Source: CAZEAN01 sp964510225
GTDB lineage: Bacteria; Planctomycetota; Planctomycetia; Isosphaerales; Isosphaeraceae
DNA: 46,649 nt
Direction of reading: 5' to 3'
NCBI GenBank assembly: GCA_964510225.1
Contig: CAZEAN010000043.1
Coordinates: forward strand, 1 to 46,649
Shown here piece after piece: positions 34,540 through 44,176 of the stretch. The stretch's first letter is position 1, and every line of letters starts with the position of its first letter. Under the pieces are notes generated by a model. The model ran no database searches and was not told the origin of the DNA. It saw only the letters and a program-made list of their open reading frames with translations. Both the position numbers and the translations under genes were made by a program.

Positions 34540-34840
34540 GGTGGACCTCAGGGCAAAGGGAATCTGTCCGGTCAGTTTAGGAGGGCGCTGATCGAAATGC
34601 GCACGACATGGTGTTGGGGCTTAAGGTACCTTTTAGAACCTTTACTTGCTACTCGGTCGGCCTCTAGAAGAATCGCGCCCGCTGGTGCTCGAAATTGTGC
34701 AGCGCGGTCGGCCATGTGCGTCGAGATTGATAAACCTGGTTGAACCTATGTTGAATACCAATTGGTTCGCCGTTATAACGTCATGAAGAAAATGTCATGA
34801 TCGCTCGTTGTATCACCTCCGGTCGAGAGGCGGTTGAATC
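34540..34840. other. Divergent control region of the glycan and DUF1549 runs
   Basis: These 301 bases separate two divergent gene runs. CGGTCGGCC occurs twice, at 34654-34662 and 34705-34713. Near the plus-strand gene lies a palindrome cluster, listed separately. I see no clear -35/-10 pair and no gene. Confidence 0.5.
34771..34800 (+). promoter_or_regulatory. Palindrome cluster, operator-like
   Basis: CGTTATAACG (34771-34780) is a perfect 10-bp palindrome. Directly after it, TCATGA (34781-34786) recurs at 34795-34800; each copy is itself a palindrome, so the pair is both a direct and an inverted repeat with 8 bases between. The cluster ends 40 bases before the GTG start of the DUF1549-type gene, where an operator would sit. 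Confidence 0.4.
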
Positions 34841-37312
34841 GTGAGGAGAACTATCCAGGTCGGCCTATTTCTCGCCACGGCGGTCATCGGTTCCACCTTC
34901 GCTTACGCGTCTTCTGCGCCGACGCAGGCTGCACCATCGCTGTCGTCCTTGGAAATTAGGCCGGATGCAATCCGCCTCGATGGTCCGATGGATCGACAGA
35001 GACTCGTGGTTACGGGGCTCGTTGATGGAGTCGTCACCGACTTAACACGAGAAGCGGAGTTTTCATCCGAAACTCCGGAGCATGTCATCGTCGATGCCGC
35101 CGGCATTGTTCAGCCGATTTCTGACGGTCAAGGTGCGATTGCCGCTCAGGTCCGCGGAGAGATAGTTCGGACGCTTGTCAAAGTTGAGGGGATGCGCGAG
35201 GCGCGTCCAATCACGTTCGAATACGACGTGATGCCTCTGCTTACACGGCTTGGTTGTAACTCGGGCCCGTGTCATGGCAAGCAGCGTGGACAGAACGGGT
35301 TCCAGCTCTCGCTACTTGGCTTTGATCCAGACTATGATCACCATGCACTCACCCAAGAAGCTCGGGGACGTCGGATTTTTCCCGCGGCACCTGAAATGAG
35401 CCTGCTTCTTCAGAAAGCGACAGGATCGATTCCGCACGGTGGTGGCAAACGGATCGAACCCGATACCGCAGCGTATGAGACATTTCTGCGCTGGATCGCT
35501 GGGGGAGTCGCTAGAGATCCTGAAACGACACCCCAAGTCGTCGGTCTGGAAGTCTGGCCTACCGAGCGAAGCATGAGCCCTAACGCTCGCCAACAACTAC
35601 TGGTCACGGCAAGCTATTCAGACGGCTCAACCGCAGACGTCACTCACCTCGCAGCCTATCAGTCGACCGAGAGTGCCCTTGTCCAGGTTGATGAAGCGGG
35701 TTTGATTACATCTGGTTCGTTGCCTGGTGAAGCAGCAATCAACGCACGATTTGAGGGGTTTTTCGCAACAAGTGCGATTGCGATCCCGCTCGATGGGACT
35801 GTCACTGCCGATTTTTACGAGAATCTCCCTCGATCCAATATTCTCGATGCGATTGTTTGGGAGAAACATCAGAAGCTTGGAATTATCCCTGCCTCCAATT
35901 GTGATGATTCCACCTTCCTCCGTCGCGCTTCGCTTGATGCCATCGGACGACTCCCGACCCTTGCGGAGACCCGCGCATTCCTGGACGATCCCTCGCCTGA
36001 GAAACGGACACAGTTAATCGATCAGCTTCTCGATCGGCCTGAATTCGCGGAACACTGGGCGAGCAAATGGATGGATCTCCTCCGTCCTAATCCTTACCGA
36101 GTCGGGATCAAAGCGGTCTGGAACCTCGATGGTTGGATCCGACGCGCTTTTCGTGACGAGATGCCCCTGGATGAATTCACCCGAGAGATCGTGACCGCCA
36201 AGGGAAGCACTTTCCGCGAAACACCGGCGACAATATTCCGGGATCGCCGCGATCCTGAGGAGCTTACCACGATGGTAAGCCAATTGTTCCTCGGGATCCG
36301 ACTCGAGTGTGCTCGATGCCACCATCACCCGTTCGAAGTCTGGGGGCAGGACGATTTCTACAGCTTTGCCGCCTACTTCGCCCAGGTCGGTCGGAAAGGA
36401 AGAGGTCTCTCTCCCCCGATTAGCGGGAGTGAAGAGATTGTTTTCGCTGGCTCTGGTGGGTCGGTGACTCACCCGCTCTCAGGTGAGACAATGAAACCGG
36501 AGCCGCTCTTTGGGAGCGCGCCCGCACCTGGCCCGGATCCTCGGGAAGCACTTGCCGAGTGGATCACGAGCCCAGAAAACCCCTACTTCGCCCAAGTGAT
36601 GGCGAATCGAGTTTGGGCCGATCTCATGGGAGTGGGATTGGTCGAACCCGTCGATGACCTCCGGGCGACGAACCCGCCCAGTATTCCCGAATTGCTCGAC
36701 ACGTTGGCCAATCAATTGGTCGAGAGCGATTATGATCTCAAAGAATTAGTCCGCACGATCATGACGTCGCGCGTGTATGCTCTAAGCGCTGACGCGAATG
36801 AGCGGAATCTGAGCGATCTCAGAAACTACTCGCGACACTATCGCAAGCGGCTCCGAGCTGAGGCCCTGTTAGACGCGGTCTGTGATGTTACCGGGGTTGC
36901 AGAATCCTATGCCGCAGCTCCTCCCGGTTCTCGAGCAGTCGAGATTTGGACCCACCGGGTACCATCCCTTTTCCTTGACACCTTCGGTCGTCCTGATCCC
37001 AATCAGGATCCACCTTGCGAACGTGCACCTGAGACTTCGGTGACTCAAGTCCTTCACCTCATGAATGCTCCTGCGTTACATGAGAAGGTCACTAGCGAAG
37101 GTGGTTGGGCGGCAACTCTCTCGGAGTCCACCGATTGTCCAGAGGCGATTATTGAGCAGCTCTACCTTCGGCTCTACTGTCGATATCCGACCGAGGAAGA
37201 GCAACAAATCGCTCTGTCAGTGTTCGAGGAACCAGAGATTAGTCGCCAACAAGCGGTTGAAGACTTGCTCTGGGCCTTAATGAATTCAGCAGAGTTTCTC
37301 TTCATCAATTGA
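34841..37312 (+). CDS. DUF1549/DUF1553 protein with heme-binding-like motifs
   Basis: This exported planctomycete protein has 823 residues. It begins with a GTG and a signal peptide ending near YAS. A BIG2-like Ig domain (about 34-118) follows, then C139-x4-C144-H145 (GCNSGPCHGK), a cytochrome-like motif. A second Ig-like stretch covers about 236-315. Then come DUF1549 (LDAIGRLPTLAETRAFL ... HWASKWMDLLRPNP) with a CARCHHHPF CxxCH motif, and DUF1553 (WITSPENPYFAQVMANRVW, VEPVDDLRATNPPS, and SAEFLFIN at the end). Family members are thought to be periplasmic and heme-linked; no reaction is known. GAGAGG lies about 10 bases before the GTG. It heads a four-gene plus-strand run with a DUF1501 gene next, which is the usual partner. 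Confidence 0.93.
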   Translation: MRRTIQVGLFLATAVIGSTFAYASSAPTQAAPSLSSLEIRPDAIRLDGPMDRQRLVVTGLVDGVVTDLTREAEFSSETPEHVIVDAAGIVQPISDGQGAIAAQVRGEIVRTLVKVEGMREARPITFEYDVMPLLTRLGCNSGPCHGKQRGQNGFQLSLLGFDPDYDHHALTQEARGRRIFPAAPEMSLLLQKATGSIPHGGGKRIEPDTAAYETFLRWIAGGVARDPETTPQVVGLEVWPTERSMSPNARQQLLVTASYSDGSTADVTHLAAYQSTESALVQVDEAGLITSGSLPGEAAINARFEGFFATSAIAIPLDGTVTADFYENLPRSNILDAIVWEKHQKLGIIPASNCDDSTFLRRASLDAIGRLPTLAETRAFLDDPSPEKRTQLIDQLLDRPEFAEHWASKWMDLLRPNPYRVGIKAVWNLDGWIRRAFRDEMPLDEFTREIVTAKGSTFRETPATIFRDRRDPEELTTMVSQLFLGIRLECARCHHHPFEVWGQDDFYSFAAYFAQVGRKGRGLSPPISGSEEIVFAGSGGSVTHPLSGETMKPEPLFGSAPAPGPDPREALAEWITSPENPYFAQVMANRVWADLMGVGLVEPVDDLRATNPPSIPELLDTLANQLVESDYDLKELVRTIMTSRVYALSADANERNLSDLRNYSRHYRKRLRAEALLDAVCDVTGVAESYAAAPPGSRAVEIWTHRVPSLFLDTFGRPDPNQDPPCERAPETSVTQVLHLMNAPALHEKVTSEGGWAATLSESTDCPEAIIEQLYLRLYCRYPTEEEQQIALSVFEEPEISRQQAVEDLLWALMNSAEFLFIN

Positions 37313-37395
37313 CAGACGACGAACAAACCAACGACCAGATAACCGGTCTCTTCGATTGGCCGGGCTTTCTTCCACCTGACAGAGTGAGGTGTGAC

Positions 37396-38730
37396 ATGAT
37401 TCGATCCCCGAATTGCGAAGGGATCAGCCGTCGGAACTGCCTTAGGCTTGGGCTCTCGACGTTGATCGGAGGGGGACTCGTTGATGCTCTCCGACTCCGT
37501 GGAGAAGCGTCGAGTGGACTTGATACTACAGTGTCGAGTCGTCCGACGAGTTGTATCTTGATCTGGATGGACGGTGGGCCAACTCATTACGAGACCTTCG
37601 ATCCAAAGCCCGACGCACCTGCCGAGATCCGCGGCGAGTATGAATCGATCGAGACTGTTGCGCCGGGGATCAGGTTTTCGAAGCATCTGAGCGAACTCGC
37701 GAAGATCGCTGATCGCCTCGCAATCGTGCGGTCGATTCGCCACAATCAAGGGAATCACGGTGCAGGCAATCACTACATGATGACGGGTGCTCCGACTCGG
37801 ATCCCCGTTGGCTGTGGTGCCTTCGTAAGTTTTCACCCGAGCCTTGGCTCAACCGTTTCTTACGAACGTGGTCCCGTCGGAGGGTTGCCACCGTACTTCT
37901 CGATTCCGAGGATGTCGCGCTCGGGTGGTCCCAACTTCCTCGGTGCAAAACACGCCCCGTTTGTTGTACCCGATAATCCGAACAGCGACGGATTCCAGGT
38001 TCGTGACGTCTCACCGCCAGGTGGTCTTGGGTCAGGTCGTTTTGATCATCGACGCGACCTTAGGGCTGCACTCGATCGTCTTGAGCGGATTCAGAATCCA
38101 ACCGCTGGTGATCCCGTCCGTGCCCTTGATGAATATTACACTCAGGGCTTTGACCTGATGACCTCACGCGATGCTCAGCGGGCCTTTGACCTTCAGTCGG
38201 AGCCAGACGTCAATCGTGAATTCTACGGTCGGACGTCCTTTGGGCAGCGGTGCCTTTTAGCACGTCGGTTAGTCGAAGCTGGCGTACCGTTCATCACACT
38301 CTATGAAGGTGGTTGGGATCATCACCGGGAGATCTTTGACTCGCTAGATAAGAAGCTTCCACCATTCGATCGTGCCCTCGCCGCTTTGATCTTGGATCTT
38401 GAACGTCGGGGCTTGCTCGAATCGACCTTGGTCATCGCGCTTGGCGAATTTGGACGAACGCCGAAGATCAATTCTCGGGGCGGTCGCGATCACTGGGCGA
38501 ACGCGATGTCGGTGATGTTCGCCGGTTGCGGGACGCCTGGTGGACAAGTCGTTGGGGCGACCGATCCTCGAGGCTACACGGCGGTCGACCGCATCCTTTC
38601 TCCTGAGAATTTCGCTTCGACTGTCTACACGAAACTGGGGATCGATCCGAACAAGATTTACCACACCCCACAAGGACGTCCTGTGCACCTTGTCAGTGAT
38701 CCAAGTCCTATTCCCGAACTCATGGGATGA
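37396..38730 (+). CDS. DUF1501 protein, Tat-exported
   Basis: This protein of 444 residues is the standard partner of DUF1549/1553 proteins. From the ATG at 37396 it has R12-R13 in ISRRNCLRLGLSTLIGGG, a Tat signal. The body resembles the alkaline-phosphatase/sulfatase fold: LIWMDGGPTHYETFDPKP, IRHNQGNHGAGNHYMMTG, TLYEGGWDHH, ALGEFGRTPKINSRGGRDHW and IYHTPQGRPV. The His and Asp in these strands may bind metal; the reaction is unknown. GAGG lies 6 bases before the ATG. A TTG at 37309 overlapping the previous stop would add 29 residues before the Tat motif and is less likely. Its stop overlaps the next start as ATGA. Confidence 0.93.
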   Translation: MIRSPNCEGISRRNCLRLGLSTLIGGGLVDALRLRGEASSGLDTTVSSRPTSCILIWMDGGPTHYETFDPKPDAPAEIRGEYESIETVAPGIRFSKHLSELAKIADRLAIVRSIRHNQGNHGAGNHYMMTGAPTRIPVGCGAFVSFHPSLGSTVSYERGPVGGLPPYFSIPRMSRSGGPNFLGAKHAPFVVPDNPNSDGFQVRDVSPPGGLGSGRFDHRRDLRAALDRLERIQNPTAGDPVRALDEYYTQGFDLMTSRDAQRAFDLQSEPDVNREFYGRTSFGQRCLLARRLVEAGVPFITLYEGGWDHHREIFDSLDKKLPPFDRALAALILDLERRGLLESTLVIALGEFGRTPKINSRGGRDHWANAMSVMFAGCGTPGGQVVGATDPRGYTAVDRILSPENFASTVYTKLGIDPNKIYHTPQGRPVHLVSDPSPIPELMG

Positions 38731-40394
38731 TTAGATTGGATAGGGGCTCGATGGCGGGAACGACCTCTCTGATGATCACAACGCGCAGTTTCTGGTGGCT
38801 CATGACCTTCGGCCTTCCTAGTGTCCTGTTGGCGGATGGGCCGGAGGTCACCGCCTTCTTTCCTCCTGGTCTGCAACGTGGCTCGACCGTTGAACTTAAA
38901 GCAAGTGGCAAGTTCGAAAACTGGCCTGTGAATGTGCACGTTGACCGACCAGGACTGACAATCGATCCACTCGATGATAACGGTCTGTTTCGAGTCACTG
39001 CTGCTACAGATGCTGTACCAGGCTCTTACTGGGTCCGGTGTTACAATGATCGGGGGGCTTCCTCACTCCGTCCCCTCTTGGTCGGGGTTCTTGCGGAGCT
39101 GGTCGAGGTTGAACCCAACAATAGCCCTGTTGAAGCCCAAGAGATTGATTCGACATCGGTGGTGGTGAACGGTCGGCTAAACCAATCGGGGGATGTCGAT
39201 GGTTTTGCAGTAGATTTGGAGGCCAGACAAACACTCGTCATCCGTGTTGAGGCACACCAGAAACTGGGGTCACCGATGGACGGAATCCTCCAGGTTGTCT
39301 CGCCGGAAGGGTTTGTGGTTGATCAGGTTGATGATGCCCCGTTGTTCGATCCCTTCTTAGTCTTCGAGGTACCAACAACAGGCCGGTACACCGTTCGGCT
39401 GTTTGCATTTCCGTCGGATCCAAATAGTTCCATTCGCTTCGCCGGCGGTGCGGACTACATCTACCGCCTGACACTAACTACCGGTGGTTTCATCGATCAC
39501 CTTGAACCACCGATAATCGGCGTCGACCTCTCAGAAGAGGAAGCAAGTCGTGTACTGCTACCCGTTGGTTGGAATCTGCCGATGGAGGTGAGTCCACTCC
39601 GAGTCAGTCAAGTTACCGATCGAGAAATGGTCGTCTGGCATCCTACTATGGCGAGTGTAGTTACTGTTCGGCGATCTGACGTACCAATCATCCGCGATAA
39701 CACACTAGAGGTTCCTCCCTGTACGTTGCCGGCGATCTTTTCTGGTTCCTTGCAGTATCCCAAGGAAACGGATTCCTTCAAGTTCTCGGCGAGCAAAGGG
39801 AAGAAGATTCGTTTCAAGGCGGAATCCCGAACCTTGGATTCGCTCGCGGATCCCGTCCTCCGCGTAGTTGACCAAGATGGTACTGTCCTCGCTAGCGCCG
39901 GTAACTCGGGTGGGGCTGCTGATCCAACACTGACATTTGATCCGCCGGGTGACGGGACCTATCAGCTCCGAGTCACTGACTTGTATAACCAAGGTGGTCT
40001 TCGGTACCACTACCAGATTGAGGCGAGGATTGTTCGCCCTCATGTTGCACTCAGTGTCGATGCCGATCACTTCAGTCTCAAGCCCAGCGAACCCTTGAAA
40101 ATCGCGCTGAAGATCGATCGAAATGATGGCTTCGACCAGGCAATCCGGATCGAAGCTCGCAATCTTCCGGAGGGTCTTACAACTGATCCGGTAACTTCTC
40201 CTCCTGAAGGCGATTCGTCCAAGGGCGTGACACTGGTGATCAACGGATCCGAGGCGACTCCTTGGTCGGGGCCAATCGAGATCGTTGGGATTGGGGAAGA
40301 CGATCACACGGTGGCTAAGACCACTACGAGTCTGGTTGGAGGTAGCGTGACCGACCAGTTCTGGCTCACAGTCCTTCCCAAGAACCCTCAATAG
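38727..40394 (+). CDS. Secreted protein with PPC-type domains
   Basis: The protein has 555 residues. Its start overlaps the DUF1501 stop (ATGA), so translation is probably coupled. A signal segment (about 18-37, ending LLADG) is followed by a strand-rich part. Two bacterial pre-peptidase C-terminal (PPC) domains come next: the first around VEVEPNNSPVEAQEIDST ... GDVDGFAVDLEARQ, the second around PAIFSGSLQYPKETDSFKF ... DGTYQLRVTDLYNQGG. A last Ig-like stretch (ALSVDADHFSLKPSEPLKIAL) ends it. PPC domains help secreted proteins fold or bind. I see no catalytic motif. Its place after a DUF1501 gene is common in planctomycetes. Confidence 0.86.
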   Translation: MIRLDRGSMAGTTSLMITTRSFWWLMTFGLPSVLLADGPEVTAFFPPGLQRGSTVELKASGKFENWPVNVHVDRPGLTIDPLDDNGLFRVTAATDAVPGSYWVRCYNDRGASSLRPLLVGVLAELVEVEPNNSPVEAQEIDSTSVVVNGRLNQSGDVDGFAVDLEARQTLVIRVEAHQKLGSPMDGILQVVSPEGFVVDQVDDAPLFDPFLVFEVPTTGRYTVRLFAFPSDPNSSIRFAGGADYIYRLTLTTGGFIDHLEPPIIGVDLSEEEASRVLLPVGWNLPMEVSPLRVSQVTDREMVVWHPTMASVVTVRRSDVPIIRDNTLEVPPCTLPAIFSGSLQYPKETDSFKFSASKGKKIRFKAESRTLDSLADPVLRVVDQDGTVLASAGNSGGAADPTLTFDPPGDGTYQLRVTDLYNQGGLRYHYQIEARIVRPHVALSVDADHFSLKPSEPLKIALKIDRNDGFDQAIRIEARNLPEGLTTDPVTSPPEGDSSKGVTLVINGSEATPWSGPIEIVGIGEDDHTVAKTTTSLVGGSVTDQFWLTVLPKNPQ

Positions 40395-40420
40395 GCATCC
40401 CAGAAATCGGAGAAAGGCTG

Positions 40421-41380
40421 ATGAGACTAGGTCGTCAACACGGCTACGTTCGAATGATCTCCTCTTGGGTGATCCTCACATCTCTCTCGATTACGTTCGA
40501 TCTCCGCAGTGCCTCGGGTGACGAGCCAGGTAACCCCGATTCTTATCGGTTTGCACCAGTCGAGCCTGAAGGGGTGGCGATCTATCGAGATGATGCCGAT
40601 CTTCCAATACTGGTTGTTCATGCACCGACTGAGATGCGGCCGTACATTCATCCGATCCGCCCACAGGATGGTCTTGGGGTCTTGACCGAAATGAGACCGG
40701 AGCACCACCCGCATCAGACTGGGCTCTACGTGGGTTTCCTTAAGGTCAATGGTCGAGATTATTTCCATCACGGTGGTAGTGACTACTTCCAGCGACAACG
40801 CTTTGTACCACCGAAGGCGCATGGCTCAACTCTCCAGTGGTTGACGCAGTACAGTTTACTCGGAGCAGATGGCGAGACGGCAGTTGATGAAACCCAGCGC
40901 TGGGCATTTACGGATCTTGAGCACTACTCCATCCTCGACCTGACCTGGACGGCAACTGCTGCCCGCGACATTACCTTCGGCCAACACGATTACGGTGGTC
41001 TTTTTCTCCGGATGCCTTGGCGAGCAGAGTCAGGCGGAGTGGCAGTCAACAGTGAAGGTGGAGCAAACGTTGAAGCGGAAGGGAAACCAGCACGTTGGGT
41101 CGTTGTTAGTATGCCAATTGAAGGGCGTGCCGACCCTGGTCTGATTGCAATCCTCGATCACCCTGAGAACTTCCGTCATCCCGTTTTCTGGCGCATTGAT
41201 GGCCAACTGGGAGTAGGCCCTGCGGTAAGTCGCGCTGGCCCTTGGAATCTCGGTGCAGGTGAATCAATAACACTCCGGTACCGCTTGATGATCGATACCG
41301 GAGACTTTGATCCCACTGCGATTGACGATGAATGGGAGCGGTTCGCCTCAAGTTCGATCCGTTCCGGTCATGACCAGTGA
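40421..41380 (+). CDS. DUF6807 (PmoA-like) protein
   Basis: This exported protein has 319 residues. A signal segment covers about residues 12-34. The body has the DUF6807 pattern: LVVHAPTEMRPYIHPIRPQDGLGVLTEMRPEHHPHQTGLY (in parts, His-rich), GRDYFHHGGSDY, LDLTWTATAARDITFGQHDYGGLFLRMPW, and AILDHPENFRHPVFWRIDGQ near the end. It is sometimes called PmoA-like after old annotation, but there is no link to methane monooxygenase. The conserved His and Glu could bind metal or sugar; the role is unknown. It is fourth in the run, 26 bases after the PPC gene, and converges on the PVC cytochrome gene with 44 bases between. Confidence 0.88.
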   Translation: MRLGRQHGYVRMISSWVILTSLSITFDLRSASGDEPGNPDSYRFAPVEPEGVAIYRDDADLPILVVHAPTEMRPYIHPIRPQDGLGVLTEMRPEHHPHQTGLYVGFLKVNGRDYFHHGGSDYFQRQRFVPPKAHGSTLQWLTQYSLLGADGETAVDETQRWAFTDLEHYSILDLTWTATAARDITFGQHDYGGLFLRMPWRAESGGVAVNSEGGANVEAEGKPARWVVVSMPIEGRADPGLIAILDHPENFRHPVFWRIDGQLGVGPAVSRAGPWNLGAGESITLRYRLMIDTGDFDPTAIDDEWERFASSSIRSGHDQ

Positions 41381-41424
41381 GATCGAATCACCGTCAACGG
41401 GCTTGAACCGAGAAGCGATCCGAG

Positions 41425-44070
41425 CTACTTGGCTTCAGTGAGAAATGCGATAAGGTCACGTAATTCTTCGACCGAGAGATTAGATTCGAGATCATCAGGC
41501 ATAATCGAGTCGGAGAGTGCTCGGTAGTCTTTTATTTGGTCAGCCTCAAAACGCTTAACACGACCTTCGGTGAGGTAGAGTTCAATCGCACCTCGGGCTT
41601 TATGGTCAATCTGGAGGCCCGTCCAAAGCTTTCCGTCCGTTGTAGCGATCATCCAGGCTTGGTACTGAATCGCGAACTGTTCCGAGGGTTCGAGGATCGA
41701 CCGGATGATCGCGCGACGGTCCGAAGACTGAGCGACGTTGCTCAAGTCTGGCCCTAGTGTACCGCCCAGACCACCGATTGTGTGACATTGAGTACAGGAC
41801 GATTGCCGAGAGAAGAAAACAAAACGGCCTGCGTTGGGATCACCTCCCCTCGCCAACACTTCTTCCCAGGCTTCGAGTGTGTTGGGGCGATCGCGTGTCG
41901 CCATCCCGTTGATCAAGAAATCAAGTTGATGGACAAGTCGGTTTTGGTTTGGTGCATCTTTGAGAAGAGCGACCAATTCCCCAGCTGCTTGTTGTACTGC
42001 TGCAGATCCTCGAAATCGGGACAACCCGCGAGCAGCGGCCACCTTGATCGAATCCTCGGGCTCCTCGAGCATCCTTAACAGGTCAGTCTCCTCGGCCGAT
42101 TCAAGCTCGGCAACTCCCCAAAGGGCCTCGATCCGCGTACGTGTCGACTGAGCCCGATCCGTCATGAGGTTGGTGAGCGTACGATACGCTTGTCTTCCTC
42201 CTACCAGCGTCAGCTTTCGGATAGCCTCAGTTTTCAACGGGCCAGTCGGCCCTTCAGCCAGCTCGATCAACAATTGCTCCGCCGTTCTGGCTTCCGATTG
42301 GTCCATCGATGCAATCCCAAGTGCACGGACTTGGTCTGAGAGCGTTCCATTTGCTACCAACGATGTCAAAAAGCCCGCTTTCAACTTCCTCGGCAGTTGA
42401 CTGGAGCGCGAGGCTGCTTGGGATCGAAAAGCTTCGATAAAGGGCTCCTCCAATAAAGGCACTGCGGCGAGATAGGTCTCGAAGACCGAGCCAGAAACAG
42501 GTGGGCGGTCTATGGCCAAGTCCAGGAACGGACGAAGGTCAGGATCGTGCTGTTCGGCAGCCCAAATGAGGGCAGCTCGTCGGATCTGTTCATTGGGATC
42601 CTTCAAGAGTTCAGAGAGGAGATCAAGATCAGGCGACGTTCCGAACCTGCGCGATCCGAGGAGGGCACCTAGTCGAACATGAGGATCGGAATGCCGGAGC
42701 CATGCTTGGCGTAGCGCCGTGGCACTCTGACCTGAGAGAGCGATGGTTGCCGCGTGTCTTCCGAACGGATCATCCCCCTTGAGTGTGCTCTTGATTGCTA
42801 AAGATGACTGTCTTGGGTCGAGACTGTACAAGCTTTTCAGCCGTTCCATCTCAATGCCTGGAGAAGGACTGAGCTCTTGGGGATCGAGCTGAGTATTTTC
42901 CTCACGCTGCCTCGTCGAAATCCGCCAGAGCTTGCCTCGGCTGTGGTTCGGATAATCGACCAGAACCCAATCCGTCATGTAGATGTTGCCAGCCGAGTCC
43001 GCAGCGAGAGCGACAGGTCGGAAGTCTTTGCCACCGGAGATAAGTACACTACGGTTAGACTGTACGGTAGTGCCTTTTTGACGAAGGCGGTGTTGTTCAA
43101 CCGAATTCTCATTCCAGATGGTCACCAGTAAACTATCGGCATAATCTCGAGGGAGTGACGTTTGCTGACAATCGATCAGTCCCGAAGGTGCTTCACCCGT
43201 TGCGCCCGCGATAGGCAAGGTGCCGGGAAGCTCACCGTCCCAACCTTGGAATGGGTGATGCCCACCGCCTCCGTAGAGCGATCGGTAACCGTAGTCTCCG
43301 TCTGGAACGACATGAACCAATCGGTTTGGTCCTCGGGCGTCGGGATCGTTATCGACGCAGAGAAGCCGGCCCGTACGATCGAACTTGAGATCAAACGGAT
43401 TCCAAAACCCGGTGGCATACTCTTCGAGATTGGTGCCGTCCGGACGAAGCCGGACAATACTACCTCCGTCACCATAGCCTCTGATGGTCTTCCCATCTCT
43501 TCCCCGAAGCTCGTAGCGTCGGCTCGCGGTGTTACCTCGGGTAACGTAGAGCCATCCTTCAGGATCAAAGGTGATCGCGAGGAGCCGGTTGTGGATTCCA
43601 CCCTCCTCGGTGATCAAACGGAGGATGGTTTCTTGGCGCTCACAATGACCGTCGCCATCGGCATCAATCAGTGCGATCACTTCGGTCGAACAAACGACGA
43701 ACAACACACCATCGGGTGAGAATGCCAGATTGAGACCCTCCTCGAATCCCTCCGCGAAAATGTCGAGTTCCTCGATTTTTCCATCGAGCCCTACATCGAT
43801 TAGCCGCTTTACCTGATCAGTCTTTGGCCCATCATAATTCGTCGGTCGTGCGTGGGTATGGGACTCCAGCACATAGATCCGATCCTCAGGATCGATTGCG
43901 AGTCCGATCGGTGTAACGATCTCGGGATCTTCGAGGATAAGGTTAAGCTCAAGCCGATCATCGGCAACTTCAAGTTCCGAGAGATCTTGTGCGGAGATCG
44001 GCCTCGAAGCGTTTGGTAGGACGATCAGGATCACCAGCGCCAGCGGAGTGAATTTAACTTGGGCGTTCAT
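41425..44070 (-). CDS. PVC-type cytochrome protein (beta-propeller, HEAT-like, heme C)
   Basis: This exported protein of 881 residues has three parts. After a signal peptide (about 1-28), an NHL/PQQ-like beta-propeller (about 40-380) shows TPIGLAIDPEDRIYVLESHTHARP, FSPDGVLFVVCST and HVVPDGDYGYRSLYGGGGHHPFQGW. HEAT-like helical repeats follow (about 440-720). At the end comes a heme C domain with C759-TQ-C762-H763 and an axial Met candidate in SIMPDDLES. This is the classic membrane-bound dehydrogenase/PVC cytochrome architecture of planctomycetes, thought to pass electrons from sugar oxidation. The ATG at 44070 has AAGG 7 bases upstream; a TTG one codon earlier is the only alternative. It faces the DUF1549 run. 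Confidence 0.92.
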   Translation of the reverse strand: MNAQVKFTPLALVILIVLPNASRPISAQDLSELEVADDRLELNLILEDPEIVTPIGLAIDPEDRIYVLESHTHARPTNYDGPKTDQVKRLIDVGLDGKIEELDIFAEGFEEGLNLAFSPDGVLFVVCSTEVIALIDADGDGHCERQETILRLITEEGGIHNRLLAITFDPEGWLYVTRGNTASRRYELRGRDGKTIRGYGDGGSIVRLRPDGTNLEEYATGFWNPFDLKFDRTGRLLCVDNDPDARGPNRLVHVVPDGDYGYRSLYGGGGHHPFQGWDGELPGTLPIAGATGEAPSGLIDCQQTSLPRDYADSLLVTIWNENSVEQHRLRQKGTTVQSNRSVLISGGKDFRPVALAADSAGNIYMTDWVLVDYPNHSRGKLWRISTRQREENTQLDPQELSPSPGIEMERLKSLYSLDPRQSSLAIKSTLKGDDPFGRHAATIALSGQSATALRQAWLRHSDPHVRLGALLGSRRFGTSPDLDLLSELLKDPNEQIRRAALIWAAEQHDPDLRPFLDLAIDRPPVSGSVFETYLAAVPLLEEPFIEAFRSQAASRSSQLPRKLKAGFLTSLVANGTLSDQVRALGIASMDQSEARTAEQLLIELAEGPTGPLKTEAIRKLTLVGGRQAYRTLTNLMTDRAQSTRTRIEALWGVAELESAEETDLLRMLEEPEDSIKVAAARGLSRFRGSAAVQQAAGELVALLKDAPNQNRLVHQLDFLINGMATRDRPNTLEAWEEVLARGGDPNAGRFVFFSRQSSCTQCHTIGGLGGTLGPDLSNVAQSSDRRAIIRSILEPSEQFAIQYQAWMIATTDGKLWTGLQIDHKARGAIELYLTEGRVKRFEADQIKDYRALSDSIMPDDLESNLSVEELRDLIAFLTEAK

Positions 44071-44176
44071 CAACTTACCTTGGGGGACGATGGGGGAACG
44101 AAATTGGGATAATCTAGCTGATCGTCACGGATTCGAATACGCTGCAAGCTTCCACGAGAAGCAGGGAGATCCTTTG

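Noticed and set aside
34654..34713. Direct repeat CGGTCGGCC, twice, 51 bases apart
   Set aside because: Nine bases of G/C-rich sequence can recur by chance in this genome, and the copies are not placed relative to a promoter I can see.
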